DNA of 64,000 nucleotides from Brienomyrus brachyistius (GCF_023856365.1 NC_064542.1:14980863-15044862), one strand, 5' to 3'; counted from the stretch's first letter, positions 20,074 through 31,469 are shown. Program-made: numbers and translations. The notes: a model not told the origin generated them from the letters alone.

Positions 20074-22628
20074 TCAACGGGGAACAGGGAACAAGACAGA
20101 CAGGCAAAACTGACAAAGAGGCAGGAGCCAGGACAGGACACTACACAAGACAGGAAAAGCCGACAGACAGACCAGGAAGGGAGAAACAGAGGGAACAGGT
20201 GGAACAAAAGGAGCGGGAGTGACGGGAGGGAACGATGGGAAACCAGGAACAGAGCGGGGCAGAACAAAGGCAGGAGGAGGAACAAGGACAGGCGGGACAG
20301 AGACAGGAAAGAAGGGAGAGAAGGAGGAGGAAGGAAGGGGAGCCCGAGGGAGCCCCAGCGGGCGACGGGAGGCAGCCGGAGGGGCCGCAGGCGGCCGGGA
20401 GGCCGGAGCGGACCTCGGAGGGGCCGAGGAGGCAGGGCGAGGGACCTGCGGAGGGGCCAGGGAGGAAGCAGGAGGGAGCACCGGGGAAGGGGACGAGGGA
20501 GCAGGAGGGGCCCACGGCGAAGGCCCGGAGGAGGGGGGAGCCGCAGCAGGCGGCGACGTCCGGTGGAGGGCCGGAGGTAGGGGCCCCGCAGGCAACCGAG
20601 GAGCCGCCGTCGGGGAGCCCGCAGGCGGCCGACCAGGCACCGGAGGGGGGAGCGAGGCGGGGCGACGAGGTACTGGAGGGGAACCCGCAGGCGACAGCCG
20701 ACCCGGAGGGCCAGGACCCGCAGGCGCCAACCGAGCCAGAGCGCAGGCGAGGGAGGGCGAGCCAGGGGGCAGGGCGGGAGGGACCCCAGTCCGACGTCTG
20801 TGTCCCCTCCCTCTGCGGGACACAGACATACCGACCCCCGGTCGGGGTCGATGTCGCCGGGGTGAGGGTGAAGGAGTCACTAGTGCGGTCCCCGAGGGGT
20901 CCCATTCAAGCTCCTCCACCTCTGAAGAGGGAGGAGCCACGATGGAGTCCTCTGGGACCACCTCAGGGACTAGGGCGACAGGACTTGGAGCTGCAGCAGG
21001 CGGAGGGGGCGCCACTGGAGCTGCAGCAGGCGACTGCAGAGGGGGTGCCTGCCCGGGAGCTGCAGCAGGCGGCTGCAGTGGGGGCGCCTCTGCAGGAACA
21101 GGAGCGCGGTAAGGAACAGGAGCTGGCTGCAGTGGGGGCGCCTGCCCGGGAGCTGCAGCAGGTGGCTGCAGTGGGGGCGCCTGCCCGGGAGCTGCAGCAG
21201 GCGGCTGCAGAGGGGGCGCCTGCCCGGGAGCTGCAGCACGGTCAGGAACAGGAGCTGGCTGCAGTGGAGGCGCCTGCCCGGGAGCTGCAGCAGGTGGCTG
21301 CAGTGGGGGCGCCTGCCCGGGAGCTGCAGCAGGCGGCTGCAGAGGGGGCGCCTGCCCGGGAGCTGCAGCAGGCGGCTGCAGAGGGGGCGCCTGCCCGGGA
21401 GCTGCAGCAGGCGGCTGCAGAGGGGGCACCTCTGCAGGAACAGGAGCACGGTCAGGAACAGGAGCTGGCTGCAGTGGGGGGGCACCTGCCCGGGAGCTGC
21501 AGCAGGCGGCTGCTGTGGGGGCGCCTGCCCGGGAGCTGCAGCAGGCGGCTGCAGAGGGGGCGCCTCTGCAGGAACAGGAGCACGGTCAGGAACAGGAGCT
21601 GGCTGCAGTAGGGGCGCCTGCCCGGGAGCTGCAGCAGGTGGCTGCAGTGGGGGCGCCTGCCCGGGAGCTGCAGCAGGTGGCTGCAGTGGGGGCGCCTGCC
21701 CGGGAGCTGCAGCAGGTGGCTGCAGTGGGGGCGCCTGCCCGGGAGCTGCAGCAGGTGGCTGCAGTGGGGGCTGTGCAGGCAGCGAAGGCGGCTGCGCAGG
21801 CGGCTGCACGGGAGCGGGGTCCGCCGGCAATGGCGGCTGCACGGGAGCGGGGTCCGCCGGCAATGGCGGCTGCACGGGAGCGGGGTCCGCCGGCAATGGC
21901 GGCTGCACGGGAGCGGGGTCCGCCGGCAATGGCGGCTGCACGGGAGCGGGGTCCGCCGGCAATGGCGGCTGCACGGGAGCTGCAGCAGGCGGCTGCAGAG
22001 GGGGCGCCTGCCCGGGAGCTGCAGCAGGCGGCTGCAGAGGGGGCGCCTGCCCGGGAGCTGCAGCAGGCGGCTGCAGAGGGGGCGCCTGCCCGGGAGCTGC
22101 AGCAGGCGGCTGCAGAGGGGGCGCCTGCCCGGGAGCTGCAGCAGGCGGCTGCAGAGGGGGCGCCTGCCCGGGAGCTGCAGCGGGAAGAGGGAGCTGCGCA
22201 GGCATGGGAACCGCAGGCAGTGGCGGCTGCACCTGCGCTGAGTCCGCGGGCGGCGGCGGCTGCATCGGAGCGGGGTCCGCTGGCAGTAACGGAGGGAGGT
22301 CCTCCGTACCGGCGATCTCCGGTCTCTTCCTCCTCCTCTGGCGCCTGGTGGTGGCGGGAGGCGGCGTGACTTCCGTGAAAACGGACGGCGAGAAAACGAA
22401 CTCCGGCTCCGGGTAAGGATAGAAGGACTCTTCTTCCTCGTCCGTACTCGAGGGCCAGTACCTCCACACGGAGTACGGGTCCCGTGGGGTCGGTCCTCGG
22501 GCTGGAGTCCGGACGGGCTTCTCCGCGTCCGGAGACGGCCACCTCCGGGAGAGTGAGCAGGCTCCGAGACTGATAGTCTCCTGCGGGACTCTCCTCTGCC
22601 TCCGCTTCGTCTTTTGTTGGTCTGTCAT
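20074..22628 (-). pseudogene. Repeat-rich proline frame of copy 2, frameshifted once
   Basis: It starts at the ATG two bases inside the LTR (MTDQQKTKRRQRR), followed by an LGACSL..W block and an acidic stretch, as in copy 1. The centre is tandem repeats: 39-bp units encoding 13 residues (AAAPGQAPPLQPP type) and 33-bp units encoding 11 residues (DPAPVQPPLPA type, about five copies at 21810-21970). The starting frame stays open to 20970, but homology moves to another frame at a seven-G run (21476-21482) that is two bases longer than the matching unit elsewhere. The second frame then runs to 20074 and contains the conserved GRGHRRRTGVPPALPPGSPS block and the hydrophobic C-terminal tail. The frameshift could be real or an assembly error in a repeat. 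No RT, protease or integrase is present. Confidence 0.55.
21000..22180. repeat. Coding minisatellite inside LTR copy 2 (39-bp and 33-bp units)
   Basis: GC-rich tandem arrays with periods of 39 bp (CTGCAGCAGGCGGCTGCAGA core) and 33 bp (GGAGCGGGGTCCGCCGGCAA core). Both periods are multiples of three, so unit gain or loss preserves the reading frame. Units at 21640-21780 and 21980-22180 are almost identical, which suggests recent expansion. Confidence 0.9.
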
Positions 22629-22629
22629 T
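22620..22629 (-). promoter_or_regulatory. Predicted self-priming primer-binding site of copy 2
   Basis: As in copy 1, AATGACAGAC on the minus strand begins one base after the 5' LTR and is the complement of GTCTGTCATT at 22788-22779 in the R-region start. Although the LTRs have diverged between copies, both partners of this pairing are kept. Confidence 0.6.
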
Positions 22630-22630
22630 C

Positions 22631-22928
22631 TGTCACGGGAACGGCGGCAGCGATCGCGAGCAGAGCGGCGATCGTTCGGGCAAGGAGTGGAAGGAGCAGG
22701 CAGGCAAGCGGGATACGGGGAAAACAGGGTTTTAATAAAGGACCGGGGAGCAGGAGACATGTAACGCCAACTAACATCAATGACAGACACCGGTTAGTAC
22801 AAATCAGGAACTTAAATACATGAAACAAGGCAGCAGGAAACAAGACACGACTGGGCACGATCAGGAAATCACACGTGGGTAATTAGGGGGCGTGGCACAC
22901 ACGAGGAGCGGACGGAGCGGGCGTCACA
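22631..22928 (-). repeat. 5' LTR of copy 2
   Basis: 298 bp. The TATA-like ATGTATTTAAG (minus strand, about 22811-22821) is followed about 30 bases later by GTCTGTCATT (22788-22779), which marks the expected RNA 5' end. The U5 end is rich in CGATCG-type inverted repeats, as in copy 1. Confidence 0.9.
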
Positions 22929-22933
22929 ATCTG

Positions 22934-23304
22934 TGAGCGACATTTCGATAAGGTGTTCAGTTATTTGTACCTGTTCATTTTATATCCCTGATTCTCTTCA
23001 TCAGCCTTGGTGGGTTGCTGACAAGTTTTGCCGATTCTGAATGCAGTTAACACACTAAGCAATTTAGGATATCTATTTTATGAAGCTATCTAGTATTTTA
23101 AGATTATTTGCATCATTGTCTTAAAGCATACCTGGTGTGGCTCAGCGATAAAACACTTTTGCAATACAACATTTTTGACTGCAAAGAATGATTTTATGTC
23201 TCTTAATGGGAGAGCCATCAACAATCTAATGCATTAATGCATTTACACGAGTGGGATGACGGGAGATGTGTGGGAAAGAGGAATTCCTCTGGAAGAATAT
23301 CTTG

Positions 23305-23387
<83 letters not shown>

Positions 23388-24176
23388 CCAAAGCATTTTT
23401 GTTTTAAGTTCAGGTTAAGTCCTTCACCTGACCACCTACTGATGAACACTTAGCTTACATTTCACCATTTAGATTGTTTAGACACTTATACCAAAACTGA
23501 AACATACAGCACATTTTAATGATTTGTTAAGCTGTAAGAAAGATGCCCCTTTGTGGAGTACCAAGGAGCTCCAGAGACACCCCCTCCATTCCACTCCATC
23601 TGAAGACAGCACTGTTGTTCCTAATATACGCCCAAAGGGGATGTGCTGATTAATCTGGGTAAGGGAAATCTGTGTTCCAGGGAAAGAAAGACAATACTGT
23701 ACCGAGTGATTCAAAGGAACCAGGAACAGCAGCCAGAATTCCTGGGGTGGGGTTTCTGACTCGTCTGGTGACAGTCTGGTGAGACCGGTGGGTCAGCTAC
23801 ACTGGCATGCTAGAGTGACTCGTCACACCATCCAGAGAGACAGCTCCCTCGTGGATGTACCCTCCATTGCTGACATAAGCTTTCCACAGGCAAACAGAGA
23901 CAGACAGAGACAGACAGGCAGTCGAGTTATAAACATGTCACACTCACAAACACGGTTTGGTGCCAGATACGGTGTATTTTTAACAGTTATTTACTGTAAA
24001 CATTTTATGGCTATGAAAGAAAAAAAATCTATTACAGAACTTGTCACTTCATCTGATCTTTTGACACAGTTTAGCTGGGTGACAGTAGTACCACACAATG
24101 AGCAAATATTTAAAACCCATTTACATGTAAAAATGGTTCTATTACATCACAGCGTTCCCTTCACAGCTTGGTGAAT
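22934..24176. other. Non-genic sequence between LTR copy 2 and the GPCR-like gene
   Basis: AT-rich; contains the (TA)n array at 23308-23385 and a (CAGA)n-like stretch at 23896-23920. Nothing else recognised. Confidence 0.45.
23308..23385. repeat. Long (TA)n microsatellite
   Basis: About 38 uninterrupted TA units; a likely cruciform or unstable site. Confidence 0.95.
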
Positions 24177-24417
24177 CATGCCATGGAATCTGGCCCAGTG
24201 AGAAGAGCCTCGCTATTGGATTAGCCCGGCCTGAGCCAGGTGACGGAGCAATCTCCCACCCGCCTATAACCCTCACACACGCACTATTAACTCTCAAACG
24301 CAACAGGGGCCCAGTGACAGACAGCTGCCAGCATTCGTGACTCGCGACCTGGCCTTCTGCTGCGGCTTGGCCACCACCACTCAGCGAGAGACAGAGGAGA
24401 ACTACATAGAGGAAAAC
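24177..24417 (+). promoter_or_regulatory. Candidate upstream/5' UTR region of the GPCR-like gene
   Basis: Moderately GC-rich sequence before the proposed first ATG, with an inverted CCAAT motif (ATTGG at 24217-24221). No TATA box is evident. An antisense open frame here has no recognisable product. The promoter role is inferred only from position. Confidence 0.2.
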
Positions 24418-25737
24418 ATGGTGACAGTGGAGAATCCCTTTGTTCAGCCAGCAGCCTGCAAACACACGTAAGTTCTGTCTATGTCCAGAGGGCATTTTAA
24501 GAAACTTGTTTTTTTCCAATTCATTGTTCTCTTGTTTCCCAGCTAGTAGTGGAAAAAAAATCTGCCTCAAAGCATATTCACGCAATTTATCCTATAATAC
24601 CTGTACTTCCTGGCTTGCATTAAAAATAATGCAAAAATAAAATCATATATATCAAATTAAAATTGTGCCTAGGGCACGGTTAAAAGGTAGCTCCAGCCCT
24701 GTATGTATTGCTTTAAATAAAAGCATTTCCTAGGTAGATAAAATGCGAATTAATAATATTTTATTCAAGTATTCATTATGGCTATTAGGGGATTAGGACA
24801 CTGTGCTTCTGGTCAGAAGTACACCAGCTCAGAGACCTGCTTTCTCTCGAAAAGTGTACATCACACCGCATAACAACGTCTACTAAATAAATAAAATGTC
24901 TAGCACTAATAAAAAATAACAGCTGCTAATTAGTTGCTTGATTTATTTATCTGGATGCATTTGCTGTTTAATGAGGGCAAATAATTTCACTGGGCGTATC
25001 GGATGCCTCGCTTCGTATGAGACATCAGCGAGGATCGGATAGGATGGTTCTCCTGTTCTGACGCAGCGTGTCTTCCTTGTAGGGGCACTGCGGCTGGCCA
25101 CCTGAAGTCCGGGGATCCACGCACCAGCCTGCGCTGCTACCTGCTGCTGAAATACCTGCAGGTACTGGTGCTGCCGGAGGCGAGCGAGCTGGTGCTCCTG
25201 GTGGGGGCGTTGGCCAGCGCACACGCGGCCCTGCTCCTCAGCTCCCCCCGCATCTCCTGGAAGGCCTCCAACGTGCTACTGGGCCAGCTGGTCCTGACCG
25301 ACGTGCTCTTGCCACTGCGCTGGGGTTTGGAGGCTCTGGGTGTGTGGTGGGGGGACGAGGTGGCCGGCGCGCTGGCGCAGCGGCTGCTGGGAGCCCAGCG
25401 CCAAGCCAGCTCGCTGTTCCTCAGCTGCCTGAGCCTGGAGGTGGTGTTGATGAGGTGGTGGGCGGAGGAGACGCGGCGGCTGCGTACGGTCCACCACGCC
25501 CGCATACTGTGCGGCGCTGTCTGGGCGCTGACTCTGGGGGAGCTGCTGCTATTCCAGGCCTTTGCCCACAGCCCGCTCCCAGTCCAGGAACCGGTGCTGA
25601 AGGCTTGCCTGCTGGCTGTATCTGTGCTGTGCAGTTTCACCCGCTGCCTCAAGGGGGCGTTGTGGCTGGCCGACACATGGGTCTACTACACGATCTTCTG
25701 CAACAGCACCCAATGCAGAAAGAGCTTCCTTCGCTAG
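24418..25737 (+). CDS. Two-exon divergent class A GPCR-like protein, apparently lacking TM5-TM6
   Basis: Exon 1 is 24418-24467: an ATG in strong Kozak context (A at -3, G at +4), with a perfect donor GTAAGT at 24468-24473. Exon 2 is 25083-25737, preceded by the acceptor TCTTCCTTGTAG. The split codon AC/G matches in phase. Together they give 234 residues, with no stop in exon 2 before TAG. The class A pattern is visible: TM1 about 51-72; TM2 78-103 with N80 and D90 in the N..L...D arrangement; TM3 117-140 with FLSCLSLE but EVV (136-138) in place of DRY; and TM4 157-177 with W164. A final pair of hydrophobic segments follows at 188-222, ending ADTWVYYTIF, which resembles the TM7 DPxxYYF block. 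Only about 54 residues separate W164 from the TM7 tyrosines, where about 130 are usual, so TM5-ICL3-TM6 are missing or collapsed. The closest flavour is the P2Y/LPA receptor group. It could be a diverged paralogue or a decaying gene. I cannot name it. Confidence 0.55.
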
Positions 25738-28229
25738 CAGTGTCAGGCTCACGCTAACAGGTACCCTGTGAGACGCCCACCAGCTGTTCCACTCCCCCTT
25801 CTCTCTTTAAAAGAATTGCCTCCATTTAATTCCTTTATTTAATTATGTCCATTATTATCAGTTGGCTGACTCTCTGTTCTTAGCATTTCCCAGCGGGTGA
25901 ACGTCAGTTTGACGGAAAGCTGCGTGGTCATCTCGGAGCTGCAGCCTGCATTCCCTTTGCGCTCCATCGACTGCTTTCAGAACGTGGCAGATTTTTGTTT
26001 ATTTTTTAATTTTTAAAAAATTCATTTTCTGTCCCTTCGAGGGTGCACCCCTTCCATGCTCCCTGTAGTGCATGGTGTAGGATCTGGTGTCCCCCCCCCC
26101 CCCCCCCACGATAATTGTTTGAAAAATGAAGGAATGGATGGTTCATCTACCCAGATATGATATCACTTCATCTGCAGCCATCCAAAGCACTTTATGGCTG
26201 CGACGAACCAAACTTTTGCTAACAAACAGAGTATGGTGTCATTATTGCTCAATTCAGGGTGTCTCCAGTATCACATCCTTTTTCTGGCATGACTCACCTC
26301 GGATGGCATTGCTGTTACCTGCAAGAACCCACTGTGGAATGCAGCCAAATATGGAACTACACAACAACATGGCAACCACTGGTGCTAAACCAGTGACACA
26401 GAGTTGACCTGAGGCTTCTACTTGAACTACTGTGGCACTTGACAAATGAACTGACACTTTTGATGAAAATACAGTAACTATTTTTCCTATTTATTATTTC
26501 TGATATATATTTATCTACATAATAATATATACATTTATTGTCTAACAATACCTCTTATTAATTGCTTTGTAAATATATTAATGAACTGTGAGTTGATATA
26601 TTAATGAACTGTGAATCTGTCTGCAATGGTCAATTTTGAATGTTTTTAATGTTTTTCAGACTGGCCCTTGGGAACCTGTACTCGGTCCATGTTTTTGCTC
26701 CCTCCCAGCTCCCTGCCTACTAGGAACTGAGAGGGAGCAAAAATGTTGACTATCTGGGGCCCCCCAAAGAGTGGTTTGAGAATAACCTCTATTTATTGCT
26801 CTATGTGAACCACAGTTAGCTTTTGCCATCAGGATGTGATGCTCTGTGATAACACCGGCGCTTATCTCAACAGTCACCACAGAGGACAAGCTGACTGTGA
26901 CACGATCTGCTTTGTGTTTTGTTGCCTGGAAGCAAGCAACAGATAAGTCACCTTCCACTGGTGTTATTCGTGTTGTTTAGCTTGTTTTTGGGAGCTCATC
27001 ATGAATACATAGACTACATAGTCTCGAGAGCTCAATGAAATTGCCAGTGTTCTGCATCAATAAAATTGGAAAGCTCAACAATCAAAGATCCCAATAAAGA
27101 TTAAATCTTTTCAATTTGTGTTTTCTATTTATCATTTTAACAAATGACAAATTAATCTGGGCATATGGAGGACATGGATTTCGAAGGTTGAACATGAGGC
27201 ACCTTTTCTTTACACTGAATTATTTATCTTAATGAGCCACGCTGATGAGGATGCTGCGTGTAAGACATCACTGGAAGATGCTATTCAACCATCACAAGTC
27301 TGATCAGCTCATTACATTCACCTCTGGTGAAATAAAAGGAGAGGCACGTCCCTTGAAGTTAATCCACTCCCGAAATGAGCTTAAATGATTCGTTCTCAGT
27401 TGCAAGTTAATGTTTCAACATGCTTAGGTTAGATTTTTGTGGAGAAGTTCAAAAGGTTGTGAAATTGTATTTTACAAGTGAATACAGGCAAAACTGACTC
27501 GGCAGGGATACAGTGTTTGGACACATTCACGTCCATTCATGTAAAAAACAAATGATGTGTCAAACGACATTATTACCCTAAAATGGCAAAATCTCAAAAA
27601 TGTAAGTGACTGAGTGTGGTGATTCACTAACAGTAGCTCCACCACACTTCACAGAGGTACAGTATGTGTACAGCTTCACCCCCCCCCCCACCCCCCAGTG
27701 ATTCACAGAGGTGAGAAAAGCAGGAGTCACTCCACTGCTCTGCTGCATGATCTTGTAACACTGACATTGCTTTTCCGTCCAAAACTCTTGCACAAGGTGC
27801 TTTCTTACTTGGCGTGTTATCTGTGTTGTTTTTATTCACTGAGTTCTGATAGATGAAACATCCTGTTTTCTTCTTCTATGGTGGGATGATGTAAAGGTCA
27901 GAGCACATCTCTTTTTCTTTAGAATCTCCCCTAGAATCCCCAGACATCCCAAGCCAGTTGGAAGACATGATCCCTCCAGTGTTTTCTGGGTCTGCCCAAG
28001 TGAGATCTTTCCGGAACAGCTCCCTAGGGACCACATGACGTCTGTATGAGATGCCAGAACCACCTCAACTGACTCCTCACCTTGATGCACTGACCGAGGC
28101 CAGCAGAAGCCTCATTTCCACCGCTTATACTCTTAATCATGTTTATCCAGTCATCACCCACAGCTCATAACCATAGGTGAGGATAGCGGTTTGCTATGGC
28201 TAGTTAACCGCGGACCTCATCTGACTCTC
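25738..28229. other. Non-genic sequence downstream of the GPCR-like gene
   Basis: Probably starts with that gene's 3' UTR. It holds a C run (26091-26108), the MITE remnant at 26655-26785 and a C/A-rich run at 27679-27698. No exon recognised. Confidence 0.4.
26655..26785. mobile_element. Degenerate hAT-like MITE
   Basis: Related to 17726-17870: it shares the TTTTTGCTCCCTCCCAGCTC and GAGGGAGCAAAAA inverted internal blocks, but the terminal repeats are eroded. Confidence 0.45.
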
Positions 28230-30155
28230 ACTGCTGTCTATCACTGCACCTTAAGTTGGTATAGGACCTCTGCAATGCGATGGCTGCAGGAGTAGATCGA
28301 TCTGGAGATGCTGGAATCACTGAATATTGTTGGGGTGACAAGATCATGCGCGGAAAGTGGGTAAAGTACCTCTGGCAGACGGAGGTCATGGTTCCTATTT
28401 TTAAAAAACACCAACCCTGCGGACGTCTGTGCCAGAGTGCTGGAGAGGAGCCTGATGGCCACACCGAAGACTCAGGGAGAACGATGCAGATTCAGATGCA
28501 GAACAGTGGAACAACTCTTTACCTACACGCTGATTTCTTATGCTAGCTATGCTAACACAATGCACATGTGGTCCATGGACTTTGAGAAGGCGTATGACCA
28601 TATGCCCTGGTGCACACTGCAGGAGGTGCTACAGGAAATGAGGTAGTGAGGACAGCGGCATGCTATTTAGTCAATGTATCAATGCACTAAGAGTTATGAC
28701 TGCATCCTTGGCACACAATCAAAGCTGATTAGAGTGGGTGCCGACCTACGCAAGGGTGTGTCTCGCCTCCACATCCGTTTGTAATTTTAATAAACAGGAT
28801 ATCGAGGCGTAGCCAGAGCTGGAGGGGTTGACATTATGGTGGGCTAGAAGTGACATCCGTGCAATTTGCAGATGATGGGCTTTTGAGTGATTCATTGCCA
28901 AGTGTGAAGAGGCACTGGATCAATCCTTTCAGGTTGGGGGGGAGGGGGTCTGCTCTAAGTAAAGGAGTTACCTCGGGATCTTATTCATCAAGAGTGTTCG
29001 TAAGAGGGAACACGAGATTCATCCATCCATCCATTTTCCGTAAGCGCTTATCCTATCCCGGAGGCTACCTGCACAAGGCAGTGAACAACCCAGGATGGGG
29101 CGTTAACCCATCGCAGGGCACACTCACACATTCTCCTTACACAAACATGAGATTGACAAAAGCAAAAACATTTAGAAGATAATTATTAAACATAACAAAA
29201 CATAATAAGCAAACTGGCTTTTTAAGTATGACTAATTCAAACCAGAACACTCTGCAAAATAATCAGATTGATCTCTACTTCCTGTGGGTCAGAGCTGTCT
29301 ATGGTGAGAAAGGATCTTTTTTCCTTCCAACATTCTTCTCTCTTCTTTCATTTCACCTGTTTCTTTATGACGGTTCAACTGAAACGAGGTCAGAATGATC
29401 CAGCTGCACTTATGCAAAAGCTTAATAAGCGCTTGGAGTACTACATGCGATAAACATAAAACTGGCAATTGCAGGGCTTACAAGGGACACTTCTGTAGAA
29501 AAAGAGCAGAAAATGCATCTATTTTTCATATCTTCTTATCCAATAGACACTCATGCTGAGCTTGGAACTCATCCCAGAAAGGCAGAGGACACCCTAGAAG
29601 CTACTCCAGTCCATCACAGAGGAGAAACGGAAATATTATGAGCAGAGTAACTGACCCACCACATTGCATGTCTTTGCACCACAAAAACCTGTTGCCACTG
29701 AGCAGAATATGACTACTCACGCCCAAGATTAGGGTCTTCAATGCCAACGTAAAGACAGTCCTACTACATGGCCCTGAGAGATGGAGGACCACTGTTACCA
29801 CCACCATGAAGATGCAGGTTTTTATCAACACCTATCTGAGAAGGATCTTCTGGATTTGCTGGCCACTATCAGCAAGCAAGAACTGTCGCAGCTAACAAAA
29901 CAAGGGCCTGAAGAGCAAGAGAGCCTCTGGTGACACTGGTGGTTGCTAGACCACAACCTGCCTAACCAGCCTCAAACACCACAAGACAAGCTCTCATATG
30001 GAATTTCCAGGAAAAGAAGAAAAGAGGTCAGCCAAGAAATACCTGGCATCATGACTTGGAAGGAGATGCAAAGATAAAGCGTCACACCTGGGGAGAACTG
30101 GCAGCGGACCAAGATGCCTGGAGACCTCTAGTCAGGAGCCTATGTCCTATTAGGT
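28230..30155 (+). pseudogene. RTE-like non-LTR retrotransposon fossil
   Basis: Decayed reverse transcriptase pieces. 28574-28640 translates to a WSMDFEKAYDHMPW-type block (the DLEKAFDxVP motif of RTs), and 28853-28875 to VQFADDG (the FADD catalytic box). 29720-30120 matches the C-terminal region typical of RTE-like proteins (NANVKTVLLHGPERWRTT, INTYLRRIFWICW, RGQPRNTWHHDLE-like, across several frames). Stops and frameshifts occur throughout. A SINE fragment (29017-29145) interrupts it. Clade assignment is from motif memory and is tentative. Confidence 0.6.
29017..29145 (-). mobile_element. SINE 3' fragment
   Basis: Inverted tail (ATCC)n followed by ATTTTCCGTAAGCGCTTATC and the body up to CACACTCACACATTCTCC; the tRNA-like head is absent. 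It lies within the RTE-like fossil region. Confidence 0.65.
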
Positions 30156-31221
30156 GAAAGAAAAATGCTTAATAAAGATACTTTTCAAAAACAAACTTAT
30201 TTACGGGCCTGAGAGCACATGGAAAATATCTCATAAAAGGAAAAGATGCTCAGCTAGGGAAGGAACTTCTAAAGCACCGTTTCCCATGATTATAAGACAT
30301 ATAATTTTGTTTTCTCACGCCACACTAATCCCATCAGGTCCAGATGCTGAACCTGGTTCCTGTCTGTAGCCCAGCTGCTGTCTGACTTACGCATACTTTC
30401 CTGTGTATCACTGTTCCTGCTAAGTTAAGGTCATATCACTCCTTCCCTAGTTCCTGCCCCTTTCTCCCATTCCGGCGCCATTTGCCTGTTCTTGCCTTCC
30501 TAACCTGAGAGTGATTCTTGCACAAAATAATGATTTGTTTCATGGAAGAACTGTAATGGAATTATGCAAATCTGTGAATGACTAGAATATAAAGGCTATC
30601 AAACCACTAAGCCCAGAACCCAGTTAGACTGTCGATATAATATCTCATAATATAATATCGCATTATAAAATATAATGGTCATGCTGGTATTTAGCTTGTG
30701 CTGTGACAGACATTTAAATATTTTTTTCAGGTGCAAAATAGCAGTTATACACGATCTCCTTCCTCTCGCTGCTGGAGACAGTGTAGAAACTTTTTTTTTT
30801 GGAATTCTGTTATATTTCTGGTTCAGCTCGGTGGCAAAGTGCGACAGTGCTGCGTTAATACTCATCAGCGATGCCTTTACTGATTTGCGCATCAGTACTG
30901 TCAACTCAGAGACGTGCCAGGCGCCTCTTACAAAGATCTTCATCATGCTGCCATTTCTGAGGACCACTTTCTAGTATAAAGGCCTATCTACGCCCTCAAA
31001 GCCATGTGATGCCAGCACAATAAACACAACAATTTCCCCAGAAAGAGAACATCTCTTTATACCTTTCCTCTTAAAACAAACGCTCATAGTAGAACAATGT
31101 GATCTTGGGGCTGCCATCCAATACACGCCCATACAGGCCTAAAGTCAGAAACCGTCAGGGTCAGCATCTGTTTGTCTCAGTCTTCCCCCGTTGTCCAAGT
31201 CTTTAGTGTTTCCCCAGTTTC

Positions 31222-31310
31222 CTGAATGGCTGCATAGCTCAATGAGCTGAGTGTGAAGCTACTGTATTTGCCAACCCCTTAGTCTTGTGTTTGAATTCCG
31301 CCTCTGTTTT
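31222..31310 (+). mobile_element. tRNA-like head of another SINE type
   Basis: GGCTGCATAGCTCAATGAGC resembles a tRNA D-arm/A box, and TGTTTGAATTCCGCC a B box about 50 bases later. The flanks are T-rich. Low confidence, because neither a 3' domain nor a target duplication is clear. Confidence 0.3.
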
Positions 31311-31469
31311 TGTATTGTGTCATTTATATCAGTTTTCTAGTTCCTGTGTTTTGACCTGTATTTGGTTTTTGCTTTTGTGCCCCTCGCTCTTGCTCCAAAT
31401 CTGCCCGGATCCATGACAGAAACGCTTCTCATTTCATGGGATTGGCCTTTTGATAGACCCTCCATTTTT

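Larger units (their letters stand above)
19678..22928 (-). mobile_element. Full-length non-autonomous Ty3/gypsy-type (Tf1/sushi-like) LTR element, copy 2 (young)
   Basis: LTRs lie at 19678-19966 (289 bp) and 22631-22928 (298 bp), TGTCAC...GTCACA on the plus strand. The perfect 5-bp duplication ATCTG sits at 19673-19677 and 22929-22933. By eye the LTRs differ only by a 9-bp indel near 22718, which points to a recent insertion. The minus strand carries TATTTAAG and ATTAAA in the LTR, and a polypurine tract at 19967-19985. The 2.7-kb interior holds one proline-rich frame with long tandem repeats and no enzymatic domain. Copy 2 is a divergent subfamily relative of copy 1: the LTR architecture, the N-terminal MTD.QK start and the C-terminal block are shared. 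Confidence 0.9.
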
